Below are positions 52,623 to 61,133 of a DNA stretch of 64,000 bases, in pieces. The notes below the pieces were generated by a model. That model made no database searches and was not told the DNA's origin. It saw only the letters and a list, made by a program, of their open reading frames with translations. The first letter of the stretch is position 1; every line of letters starts with the position of its first letter. The stretch covers positions 1 through 64,000 of the forward strand of contig NZ_BMIL01000009.1 of assembly GCF_014642175.1 (NCBI RefSeq), in the 5' to 3' direction. The translations under genes were made by a program, and so were the position numbers. The DNA comes from Pedobacter quisquiliarum. GTDB lineage: Bacteria; Bacteroidota; Bacteroidia; Sphingobacteriales; Sphingobacteriaceae.

Positions 52623-52990
52623 GATTATTAATTACAATAGCCATTATGGTTGTTAGTGAAATTCTGCTTTGGTTCATCTTCTCTGTGGTCGCAAAGTTCT
52701 ACTACAAAAAGACAGAGATAGACTTAGAATCCTTGTTCAAAGGTTGCCTGGAGCGCCTCTTCCTGGCATTGTTTCTATATAATGACCTGCCACATGCTTT
52801 AACTGTCTTCAGTGCGCTGAAGATCGCCACGCGCCTGAAGCATGAAGAACGACAGGGAGAAACACAGCGTTTCAACAACTACTACTTAATCGGGAACCTG
52901 ATCTCTGTGAGCATGTCTTTATTTTATTTGTATCTCTGGAACCATGCGAGCGACATTGATGCTGCACTGGAGAGATTATTTTCTAGATAG
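52619..52990 (+). CDS. Small membrane protein coupled to satD
   Basis: The 123-residue protein has two clear membrane helices (about 3-28 and 92-110). A basic, helical middle part contains a less hydrophobic segment, LFLALFLYNDLPHALTVFSALKIATRLKHEE. I do not recognise a family. Its ATG overlaps the satD stop (ATGA), so the two are translated together and are likely to act together, for example as sensor and regulator. No transport motif is visible. Confidence 0.75.
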   Translation: MRLLITIAIMVVSEILLWFIFSVVAKFYYKKTEIDLESLFKGCLERLFLALFLYNDLPHALTVFSALKIATRLKHEERQGETQRFNNYYLIGNLISVSMSLFYLYLWNHASDIDAALERLFSR

Positions 52991-53012
52991 GGCTATTAGG
53001 GAGGGCTAGCCA

Positions 53013-54695
53013 TTAAACCAGATGCATCGGATCCTGGCGGAACAATACCCAATCGGATGTACACTGCGCATATAAGGCATCTACTTTCGCACGCACTTGC
53101 GCATCAAGCTTATCATACTGATCACCACTACTGTTCTTCAATTGCTCTATGTAAAGAATCATATTGTAGCACATGGTAACCTGCCCTGTAGCCACTAACT
53201 TCTTCAACACATCATCTAGCAGCTGCTGTTCGGTGAACCATAAAGTTGTCCCAAAGGCGACCGCTTGCTCCACAACCCCCTGAATGGCTGGACCAATATC
53301 AGTATCATAGTCTCCGCTGAAGAACCCAGGCTTTTTTCTATCGCTGGTCGCCTTCACGAGGTTGTCGCGGCTAAGGCACTTAATTAATGTGGAAAGTCGT
53401 CGGAACTGGTAAACGTCATCCTCATACAGGCGATTGTAGTTCAGCCGACGCACAACCTTCAGGAATACACTGGTAAGGAGTATCATCAATGAATTGATCC
53501 GATCCATAATCAATGGCTCGGCTCTGTGGACGGAAAGTTCTTCGATATCAAACAGCGAAAGTCTTCGAAGGTAGAAGGGTGCCAGATTATCACGGACTTT
53601 TAAAAACATCCGAAAAAGCAACAGATGAAGCTGCTGCTTCACCCAAAAGCGCACCCCTAAGGATGCAAGTGCAAAGCCGGTAAAGGTCCAACATATGCCT
53701 GCCAACCAGTTTGCCTGCATGTTGAAGATAAAAGGGAGCAGAACCCCTAATGCTGCTATTAACCACAGCCCCCAACCCACTGCTTTGTCTACAGTAGCAA
53801 TGCGGGTTTTCACGGCCTTAATTGTAAGTGCACGAAAGCCTTTCTTTGGCTGTTCTTTGAAGGGCACGAAGGCCTTCATATCGGGTGAGGCTACATCAGA
53901 GAGGATAATCAGATCGAAATACGGCAGCGCTGATCCTTCCTTGTAGCGCAGGATGCTGTCAACCCCCTGGTTGTCGTAAATGCCACCATCCATAATCCCC
54001 AGCGGGTTTATCGCAGCAGCGGCATTCTGAGTTGCCAAATCCAGTAGGTTGGGTGATTGTTCATGCACGAAATCATCGGGCCAGCACATCGGCTCAAAGC
54101 CGCCAGGGAAACAGGAGGATGCCGCCATAACATCTGCCAACTTCACTTCACGGAGTTGCTTCAGCGGAATGCGGTTGTAGTAGTTTCCCGCATAGCTACT
54201 GCCCGGGTTGCGAAAACGAAAGTTCAGGGCATGCTGAAAGTCTGTGCAATTAAATACAACCGCTTCCAAATGACAGGTCATCTTATCAAAGACGTTCATC
54301 AGCGCACCGCGGGTAAACTGCGCATCATACTGAGCGGCGAAGACGTTAATCAGGTTTTTCCGTTTATGTGTATGCGGCCAGGGCGCATCAGGATTCAGGT
54401 TTTCAATACCAGACTTCAGAAGATCAGTATTGAGTAAGGTCTGCAGCAGAAAATCATAGATCTCTTTGAAGGTATGCTCTTGCTGCTTCATCATAGCGTA
54501 GACCACCCCCGTGATGGATCCGCCGGAAACTGTAGAGATAAGCTTTACATGCTCCATAAGCGGTGTTCCACCGAAATCAAGTCTATGGAGGTACGACATA
54601 GACCCCAGGTGGAAAGAGGCGGCGCGGTATCCTCCGCCAGAACAACTCAAAGCAATCTTTCCAAAAGGTTCTGCGGGTATCGGTGTCTTTTCCAT
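53013..54695 (-). CDS. Patatin-like phospholipase with membrane segments
   Basis: The 560-residue protein begins with the patatin oxyanion-hole loop SCSGGGYRAASFHLG (about 17-31). It has the nucleophile STVSGGSITG near residues 53-62 and the catalytic dyad Asp in DGGIYDNQG near 237-245. Two membrane helices lie near 310-350 (WLIAALGVLLPFIF and ICWTFTGFALASLGV), with a helical C-terminal part. It is likely a lipid acyl hydrolase anchored to the cytoplasmic membrane, with the cytosolic side active. It is monocistronic and convergent with the satD operon, without a recognisable terminator in the 22-bp gap. Confidence 0.85.
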   Translation of the reverse strand: MEKTPIPAEPFGKIALSCSGGGYRAASFHLGSMSYLHRLDFGGTPLMEHVKLISTVSGGSITGVVYAMMKQQEHTFKEIYDFLLQTLLNTDLLKSGIENLNPDAPWPHTHKRKNLINVFAAQYDAQFTRGALMNVFDKMTCHLEAVVFNCTDFQHALNFRFRNPGSSYAGNYYNRIPLKQLREVKLADVMAASSCFPGGFEPMCWPDDFVHEQSPNLLDLATQNAAAAINPLGIMDGGIYDNQGVDSILRYKEGSALPYFDLIILSDVASPDMKAFVPFKEQPKKGFRALTIKAVKTRIATVDKAVGWGLWLIAALGVLLPFIFNMQANWLAGICWTFTGFALASLGVRFWVKQQLHLLLFRMFLKVRDNLAPFYLRRLSLFDIEELSVHRAEPLIMDRINSLMILLTSVFLKVVRRLNYNRLYEDDVYQFRRLSTLIKCLSRDNLVKATSDRKKPGFFSGDYDTDIGPAIQGVVEQAVAFGTTLWFTEQQLLDDVLKKLVATGQVTMCYNMILYIEQLKNSSGDQYDKLDAQVRAKVDALYAQCTSDWVLFRQDPMHLV

Positions 54696-54743
54696 AGGAG
54701 CGTGGTCACATTGGGCAGGGTAACCATCCCTAATTTAGGAAAT

Positions 54744-54768
54744 AAAAAAACCCGGTAAAAGCCGGGTT
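54744..54768 (-). terminator. Terminator of miaE
   Basis: AACCCGG and CCGGGTT pair over a 6-base loop, with a run of seven T on the minus strand. It lies 7 bp after the miaE stop and before the patatin-like gene. Confidence 0.85.
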
Positions 54769-54774
54769 GAAATA

Positions 54775-55356
54775 TTAGCCGTGGATGGCTTCTTTTGTAC
54801 CAAAACTCTGGATGAGCTCACCTTCAAACTCGAGCCATTGCTTCCAACGCTTGTCTACGTCCACATCGATGGTATACTTGCGGGCGAAGTTGAGGAAGGT
54901 TGTATAATGGTTGGCCTCAGAAACCATCAGATCATAGTAGAACTTGGCCAGATCCGGATCTTTAATATTCTGAGAAAGCACGCGAAAACGTTCACAGCTA
55001 CGCGCTTCAATCATTGCAGCAAATAAGAGCCTGTCAATGAAAGCGGTATTTCTACTTCCATCCTTCTTGCTAAACTTTATAAGCTTGCCCACATAGTCAT
55101 CCTTGCGTTCACGGCCTAAAGTATAACCACGCTGCTTGATGATTTCGATCACCATCTGGAAATGTTGCATCTCTTCGATGGCGATTGCAGTTAATTCTTC
55201 AACAAGATCCATGTGTTCGGAATTGTTCGCTATTAAGCTGATGGCATTGCTGGCAGCTTTCTGCTCACACCAGGCATGATCCGTTAAGATCTCCTCCAGG
55301 TTAGACTCCGCAATATTCGCCCATCGAGGGTCGGTAAGTAATTTTAATCCCAGCAT
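54775..55356 (-). CDS. miaE: tRNA-(ms2io6A)-hydroxylase MiaE
   Basis: The 193-residue enzyme hydroxylates ms2i6A37 of tRNA. Ferritin-like diiron motifs are present: LEEILTDHAWCEQKAASNA (about 20-38), EEMQHFQMV (about 61-69), IEARSCERFRVLS (about 117-129) and SEANHYTTFLN (about 148-158). These give the E...ExxH pairs that bind two irons. The length is normal for the family. It is transcribed alone, divergent from the glycosyltransferase at 55467. Confidence 0.92.
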   Translation of the reverse strand: MLGLKLLTDPRWANIAESNLEEILTDHAWCEQKAASNAISLIANNSEHMDLVEELTAIAIEEMQHFQMVIEIIKQRGYTLGRERKDDYVGKLIKFSKKDGSRNTAFIDRLLFAAMIEARSCERFRVLSQNIKDPDLAKFYYDLMVSEANHYTTFLNFARKYTIDVDVDKRWKQWLEFEGELIQSFGTKEAIHG

Positions 55357-55466
55357 TTGTATTTATTTAGCGCAACAAAAGTAAGTATAATAAGCTCCTT
55401 TTAAAGCGCATGGCAGAAAACTACGGTACGGATGCCTGAAAACTGCTTACTTTGCACAACGAAGTG

Positions 55467-56708
55467 ATGCAAGAAAAAACAATCTTAATTATAGGACTGG
55501 TCTGGCCAGAACCCAAATCCTCTGCGGCAGGTACCAGGATGGTACAACTCCTGAATATGTTTCTAGAAGAGCAGTATACCGTTGTTTTTGCTTCTGCTGC
55601 AGCCAAAGGAGAGTTCAGTGCAGACCTGACAAGCCTGGGCGTAAATGAAGTTCCCATAAAGCTTAACGTCGACAGTTTTAATGTGTTCGTGCGCAGCCTA
55701 CAGCCTGAAATGGTGATGTTCGATCGGTACATGATAGAAGAGCAGTACGGCTGGCGGGTAAGACAAGAATGTCCAACAGCGCTTACCCTATTGGATACGG
55801 AAGACCTACATTGCCTGAGGGCGGCAAGGCAAGCTGCAATTAAAAACCATACCGAGCTGAGCCAGCTGGATTTGTTCAACGACATCGCCAAGCGGGAAAT
55901 AGCCGCCATTCTACGCTCGGATCTTTCCTTGATTATTTCACAAGCTGAAGTAGAGCTCCTTGTTCAGGAATACGGTGTGAACCGGGATCTTCTATATTTC
56001 CTGCCCTTTTTAGAAACGCCGCTCACACCGGCTGCGGTGGATAGCTGGCAGCCTTATGACGCACGTGAAGGATTTATGTTCATTGGAAATTACCTGCATG
56101 AACCCAATTGGAATACACTGCAGACTTTAAAAACCACCATTTGGCCACTTTTAAGAAAGCGACTGCCCGGCGTTAAGATGCACATCTATGGTGCTTACGC
56201 AAGCGCAAAGGTTTCCCAACTCCAGAATGTAGCGGAGCACTTTCTGGTACACGGCAGAGCAGATAGTGCCACTGAAGTCATGTCCAAACACCGACTTCTA
56301 CTAGCGCCCATAAAGTTTGGCGCAGGATTAAAGGGGAAATTTATTGATGCCATGCAGACCGGTACCCCAAGCATTACAACAAACATCGGGGCCGAGGCCA
56401 TGAACGACAACCTCCTATGGGGCGGCGCGATATGTGATGATCTTACAGAATTCGTATCCACAGCGGCGCGTTTATATGCAGATTGTGGGAAATGGCTACA
56501 GGCACAGCAAAATGGCCTGCGAATACTAAATGAAAAGTACGACAAAGGCTTGTTTATACCAGGCTTTATGCAAAGGCTCCAGTATTTAAAAGGCAATCTC
56601 TCTCAGCATCGCAGAAAAAATTTCATGGGCCAAATCCTTCAGCATCACAGCCTGAATAGCAACAAATACATGTCCCTGTGGATCTCTGAAAAGAACAAGC
56701 TTAAATAA
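55467..56708 (+). CDS. Glycosyltransferase, GT4-like
   Basis: The protein has 413 residues from the ATG at 55467; an in-frame TTG at 55452 is less likely. The GT-B pattern includes LVWPEPKSSAAGTRMVQLL near the N-terminus and GFMFIGNYLHEPNWNTLQTL near the middle. KFGAGLKGKFIDAMQTGTPSITTNIGAEAM (about 282-310) is the donor-binding motif. It stands away from the exopolysaccharide locus, so it may modify another envelope glycan. The donor and acceptor are not predicted. Confidence 0.85.
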   Translation: MQEKTILIIGLVWPEPKSSAAGTRMVQLLNMFLEEQYTVVFASAAAKGEFSADLTSLGVNEVPIKLNVDSFNVFVRSLQPEMVMFDRYMIEEQYGWRVRQECPTALTLLDTEDLHCLRAARQAAIKNHTELSQLDLFNDIAKREIAAILRSDLSLIISQAEVELLVQEYGVNRDLLYFLPFLETPLTPAAVDSWQPYDAREGFMFIGNYLHEPNWNTLQTLKTTIWPLLRKRLPGVKMHIYGAYASAKVSQLQNVAEHFLVHGRADSATEVMSKHRLLLAPIKFGAGLKGKFIDAMQTGTPSITTNIGAEAMNDNLLWGGAICDDLTEFVSTAARLYADCGKWLQAQQNGLRILNEKYDKGLFIPGFMQRLQYLKGNLSQHRRKNFMGQILQHHSLNSNKYMSLWISEKNKLK

Positions 56709-56956
56709 GACCATAAACATTAGCGAAATTCCTTTGCGTAAGGGCAAGCCAAGCAAATCGTTCACGTTAAATACGTGCTATATTACTCAGAACAAGCCAC
56801 TTGCATCATTAAAATATGACAATTCCCTTATTGCTTTTCTGTTCCTCCTCATGAAAATAGTCAGATAAACCAGTACTTTTGCGCCCGTCTTTTAGAGGAA
56901 TATACGCCACCCCGTATAAACCACACTACAAAAGACGATCTACAGAAAAACGCAAA

Positions 56957-58441
56957 ATGAACTTAAACACCACACCAACATTAAACGATAGCCAAATCAA
57001 TGCTGGGCAAAAATCAATTCTTAAAGACAGCCTGGCCGGTGAAGCTATGGTAAATCTATCCGGAGGCGCATTCATTACAGCTATGGCACTACATCTAGGT
57101 GCCTCTAACTTTCAGATCGGGCTACTTGCAAGCCTCCCTATTCTGACGAATATTTTCCAGCTATTTTCAATATGGCTGGTACAACGGTACAATAATCGTC
57201 GTGCAATAACAGTCGTTAGTGCGATTCTAGGACGCTTCCCGATGTTGTTCGCCGCATGTCTTCCCTTCTTCTTTTCGAAAGAGGTCAGCCTTCAGTTGTT
57301 GTTGGTCATCCTCTTCATCCACTATGTTTTCGGATCCATTGCAGGTGCAAGTTGGAACTCCTGGGTAAAGGACTTAATCCCGGAAAACAGACTAGGAAGC
57401 TTTTTCTCAAAGCGCACAAAACTGATAACCATCTTAAGTGCTGCACTAGGACTGGCCATGTCGATTTCAATTGATTACGTAAAAGGAAATTACACGGAAT
57501 TTCTAACGCTGATGTATTACAGCATATTTGTACTTGGTGGAATCATTGGCCTGGTTGGCGTGTATTGGCTTGCAAAGGCACCAGAGCCCACGCCGATTAC
57601 CAATCAAGACAGTGTGCTTGAACAATTCAAGAAGCCATTGAAAGATAAAAACTTCAAGAACCTTCTTGTATTTAACGCAGCCTGGGCATTTGCTTTAAAC
57701 CTTGCCGTTCCATTTTTTACCGTATACCTGATGAATACCATGGGTCTACCCCTTTCCTATGTAATCGGGTTTACGATCCTTGCTCAGGTCAGCAACATTC
57801 TTTCCATCAAAACGATAGGCCAATATGCCGATCGTTTTAGCAACAAGACGATTCTGAACATATGTGCACCGGTTTACATCACCTGTATCTTGGCCTGGGT
57901 ATATGCTTCTATGCCTACCGAACGCGTGTATGGTTTACTTATCCTTACCGTAATCAGCATTTTCAGCGGTACTGCTACCGGCGGAATTAACCTTGCTTTA
58001 TACAACATCGGGATGAAACTTGCGCCAAGAAGAGAGGCCATGGCTTACATGTCTTCCTTGAACATGGTGGTTGCCGTGTTTTCAGCGCTTTCACCGATGA
58101 TCGGCGGGCTGCTCGCAGACACCTTTGCCAATCAGCAACTGTTATGGGACATCCAATTCAAAAACACGGAAGGTATAGTAAGCACCTTTGAAATCATCAA
58201 CATACAAGGGTGGAGCTTCTTATTTATTCTTGGCGGACTCATGGCTGCCCTGTCATTAAAGCTATTATCTAAGGTGAAAGAACAAGGTGAGATCAGGCGT
58301 GAGTTGGTGATGAACTATATGCAGCTTAAGCTAAACAAAAAGATACGTAAGAATTCAACAACCATTTACCGCAGGGGCGTGGTCAGGCCGATTCTGAAAG
58401 CACAAATCATTTTTCGCGTGAAACCTGATGAAGCCGCCTAA
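56957..58441 (+). CDS. MFS transporter
   Basis: The protein has 494 residues from the ATG at 56957; the frame can be read from a TTG at 56879, but that part is hydrophilic and lies over a promoter-like region. It has about 12 membrane helices, with the N-terminal GGAFITAMALHLGASNFQIGLLASLP and, in the loop between helices 2 and 3, QRYNNRRAITVVSA. A TACTTTTG box (56874-56881) resembles the -7 consensus. The substrate cannot be told from sequence. No partner gene is coupled. Confidence 0.83.
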   Translation: MNLNTTPTLNDSQINAGQKSILKDSLAGEAMVNLSGGAFITAMALHLGASNFQIGLLASLPILTNIFQLFSIWLVQRYNNRRAITVVSAILGRFPMLFAACLPFFFSKEVSLQLLLVILFIHYVFGSIAGASWNSWVKDLIPENRLGSFFSKRTKLITILSAALGLAMSISIDYVKGNYTEFLTLMYYSIFVLGGIIGLVGVYWLAKAPEPTPITNQDSVLEQFKKPLKDKNFKNLLVFNAAWAFALNLAVPFFTVYLMNTMGLPLSYVIGFTILAQVSNILSIKTIGQYADRFSNKTILNICAPVYITCILAWVYASMPTERVYGLLILTVISIFSGTATGGINLALYNIGMKLAPRREAMAYMSSLNMVVAVFSALSPMIGGLLADTFANQQLLWDIQFKNTEGIVSTFEIINIQGWSFLFILGGLMAALSLKLLSKVKEQGEIRRELVMNYMQLKLNKKIRKNSTTIYRRGVVRPILKAQIIFRVKPDEAA

Positions 58442-58468
58442 CATGTAAATAACCGGGGAGAACAGCCA

Positions 58469-58702
58469 TCAGTAATACAAGCCCATAACCTTAGGATCAA
58501 AGATCAGTGGATCGATTTGCTCCCGGTGTGTTTCGTAATCGCTACACTTGTGCAAAATTGCCTTGTTGTAATAATCTACTACACAGATTATCATTGCTTC
58601 AGCATCAGCTACAAGGCGTTCTCCCTCTGATAATCGTTCAACTTGCTTATAATCAAATGTTCTATAACCGGCAGCAGGATTAAAGTATATCAATCTGAAC
58701 AT
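58469..58702 (-). CDS. Small hypothetical protein
   Basis: The 77-residue protein (MFRLIYFNPAAGYRTFDYKQ) is soluble, acidic in the middle and rich in Tyr, with no signal peptide or membrane segment. It has no recognisable domain. A proper ATG, an uninterrupted frame and isolation between two terminated genes give moderate support that it is real. It converges on the MFS transporter gene with a 27-bp gap. Confidence 0.5.
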   Translation of the reverse strand: MFRLIYFNPAAGYRTFDYKQVERLSEGERLVADAEAMIICVVDYYNKAILHKCSDYETHREQIDPLIFDPKVMGLYY

Positions 58703-58969
58703 ATATAAATTTTACACTAACCTAAGGAATGTGGGAAAAAATGTGCAAAGTAAAAACATCGGTTTTGGAATGTATAAGTACTTTAAATCCATGTCATTCT
58801 TGATTACCTACGCGCAATAAACCTCCCCTGGCCACTCAGGTAGATATCCTTACTAAAACTCTTTTATTAAAGGGAAGCATTAAGACCTCAAACTGTATAT
58901 TTGTAGCCGCATCAGGTATTGGTTATATCATCTGTGCTACGCTTTTAACATCATTCAACTCCTACATTA

Positions 58970-60820
58970 TTGAACACGCTCCAGGCCTGGCTTAAAAAGT
59001 ACTACAGAACATTAGCTGCCGTAACATTACTGGTCTTCATTTTTTTGGTAAGCATCGCCCAGAACTACCTGCTTTTCCACACACTCGTTGAACTGTTCTC
59101 TATAATCGTGGCCTTCGCAGTGTTTACGGTGACCTGGAACTCCAGGAAAATGTTGGACAGCAACTATCTGTATTTTCAAGGGATCGCCTATCTATTCATC
59201 GGGGTGCTCGACCTGTTACACACGATTACGTTCAAGGGCATGAACATCATCGACGATCAGATCTACTATTCCAACCAGTTCTGGGTAGCAACGCGCTTTC
59301 TCGAAGCAACGGCACTCGTTGTCGGCTTCACCTTTATTCATCGGAAGCGGAGAATAAATGTTGATGCCACTTTCATAGCCTACCTGGTTGTAACCACATT
59401 GATCATTTGCTCGATTTTAGTATGGGAAAACTTCCCGATTTGCTTCATTGATGGTGTTGGCCAGACAGCCTTTAAAATTTATGCCGAGTACACCATCATT
59501 GCAATACTCTTTGTAGGCTTGTTTTTGCTGAAAAAGAACCGTCAACATTTTGAGCCATCCATTTTCAGGTCTTTATGCCTATCGATATGCTTCGCCATTC
59601 TGACCGAATTCTGCTTTACGCTGTATGTATCTAATTACAGTGCTTCCAATGCCGTGGGACACTGTGCCAAGCTACTAGCGTTTTTCTTTACCTATAAGGC
59701 TGTTGTGGAGAAAGGATTTATCAATCCCACAACCTTGATCTTTAAGAATCTTAGCGACAGTGAGCAAAACTACCGTACCCTTTCTGAAAACCTGCCTGTA
59801 TTGATCTTCCGGTTTGATGAAAAGGGAAAGTGCATTTATGCAAATAAAGCCGTTCAGGAGCTAACTGGTCATACACCTGATCTTCCATCCTGCCAGAACG
59901 TTTACAATCTGGGCTTGCCAGCAAATTTCGCAGAGGGCATTGAAGATTTGCTTGAAAAAGCCAGAGAGAGCAAGGCGGAACAGCAGTTAGACTTCAGTTT
60001 CGACGCCAACAGGCACTATGCGCTTAAAGTTATTCCTGAGTACACCTCTGGCCTTATGGGCTTCTCTTACCTTGTCATCAGCTATGACATCACACAGCTG
60101 AAGATTAATGAGAAGGCCTTACAGGATTTAAACTCAACTAAGGATAAATTTTTCTCCATAATTGCGCACGATCTAAAATCGCCATTTACCTCTATCCTTG
60201 CCTATAGCGACTTGATTGCAAAGAATACACAGAAATTCAGTCCGCCTAAATTAGAGCAGATGGCACTTACCATCCGCAGAGCAGCACAGAATGCGTTCGG
60301 CTTGCTTGAAAACCTGCTGAGTTGGTCCAGGTTACAAACTGGTGCGCTACTTCCTAAACCCGAGTTAATTGACGTTCGTCACCTTATTCTGGAACATATA
60401 GAACTGCTTTCACCCATTTCAATCATAAAAGACATTCAGATCGAGATGGCTGAAGACACGGTAGGTTTGGTTAACGCAGACAAACAGATGTTAAGCACGG
60501 TACTCCGTAACCTGACGTCAAACGCTGTGAAATTTAGTCACACCAATAGCAAAGTTGTAATCCGAGCAGTACCGCAGGATGATACCATATTGTTTTCTGT
60601 AAGTGATAATGGAACTGGAATACCTGAGCAATTGATCGACCGGCTGTTCAAAATGGAAAGCTCATTTACTACGATAGGCACAGAAAATGAAAAAGGCAGT
60701 GGCTTGGGACTTATTCTCTGCAAAGATTTTGTTGAAAAAAGTGACGGCAAGATCTGGGTGGAAAGTACATTGAATGTTGGAACAACTTTTTACTTCAGTA
60801 TTCCAGCTGCAAATACCTAA
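58970..60820 (+). CDS. MASE3-PAS sensor histidine kinase
   Basis: The 616-residue protein has no ATG near the beginning of the frame; TTG at 58970 is the best start. The N-terminal seven-helix MASE3-type domain (about 15-240) contains LLFHTLVELFSIIVAFAVF and YLFIGVLDLLHTITFKGMNI. A PAS domain (about 265-380) follows, then the HisKA dimerisation helix with the phospho-acceptor H400 (IIAHDLKSPF). The HATPase has NLTSNAVKFSH (N box), DNGTGIP (G1) and GSGLGLILCKDF (G2). It senses an unknown membrane or small-molecule signal. No response regulator is next to it. Confidence 0.9.
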   Translation: MNTLQAWLKKYYRTLAAVTLLVFIFLVSIAQNYLLFHTLVELFSIIVAFAVFTVTWNSRKMLDSNYLYFQGIAYLFIGVLDLLHTITFKGMNIIDDQIYYSNQFWVATRFLEATALVVGFTFIHRKRRINVDATFIAYLVVTTLIICSILVWENFPICFIDGVGQTAFKIYAEYTIIAILFVGLFLLKKNRQHFEPSIFRSLCLSICFAILTEFCFTLYVSNYSASNAVGHCAKLLAFFFTYKAVVEKGFINPTTLIFKNLSDSEQNYRTLSENLPVLIFRFDEKGKCIYANKAVQELTGHTPDLPSCQNVYNLGLPANFAEGIEDLLEKARESKAEQQLDFSFDANRHYALKVIPEYTSGLMGFSYLVISYDITQLKINEKALQDLNSTKDKFFSIIAHDLKSPFTSILAYSDLIAKNTQKFSPPKLEQMALTIRRAAQNAFGLLENLLSWSRLQTGALLPKPELIDVRHLILEHIELLSPISIIKDIQIEMAEDTVGLVNADKQMLSTVLRNLTSNAVKFSHTNSKVVIRAVPQDDTILFSVSDNGTGIPEQLIDRLFKMESSFTTIGTENEKGSGLGLILCKDFVEKSDGKIWVESTLNVGTTFYFSIPAANT

Positions 60821-61024
60821 AATTACTTGTATTTACAACACAAACGACTCAAAATAGCTACAAAAACTAACGAATCAATAAGATATTTGATCAAGAACCA
60901 TAAGATTGTCCAAAAATAGACGCAACATGACGTATTTATTATCCACTTGTCAAACATTCACAAAATATAATATATAAAAAGCAATTATTTTACATCAAAA
61001 CACATCAACTAACCTTTTTCTGGT

Positions 61025-61106
61025 TATATTTGAAGAGGATTATTAGAATTTAAATTGTATTAGGAACAAAAAAGGCTTTTCAACATTTTGAAAAGCCTTT
61101 TTTGTT
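61025..61106 (+). other. Promoter-like box followed by a terminator without a gene
   Basis: TATATTTG (61025-61032) matches the -7 box, and a terminator lies at 61065-61106. A transcript of about 65 nt could result with no open frame. This could be a small RNA or only the shared terminator with a chance match, since no -33 TTTG is present. Confidence 0.3.
61065..61106. terminator. Bidirectional terminator between the two kinase genes
   Basis: AACAAAAAAGGCTTTTC and its complement form a 17-bp perfect stem with an 8-base loop, T-rich on both strands. It ends 28 bp before the stop of the minus-strand kinase. Confidence 0.88.
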
Positions 61107-61133
61107 ATAAAAGAAAACAGTTATACATCTATG

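Larger units (their letters stand above)
60821..61133. other. 313-bp gene-free region between convergent kinases
   Basis: The region is A/T-rich. Apart from the possible small transcript at 61025-61106 and its bidirectional terminator, no gene, repeat or RNA could be recognised. Both flanking kinase genes end here. Confidence 0.6.
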
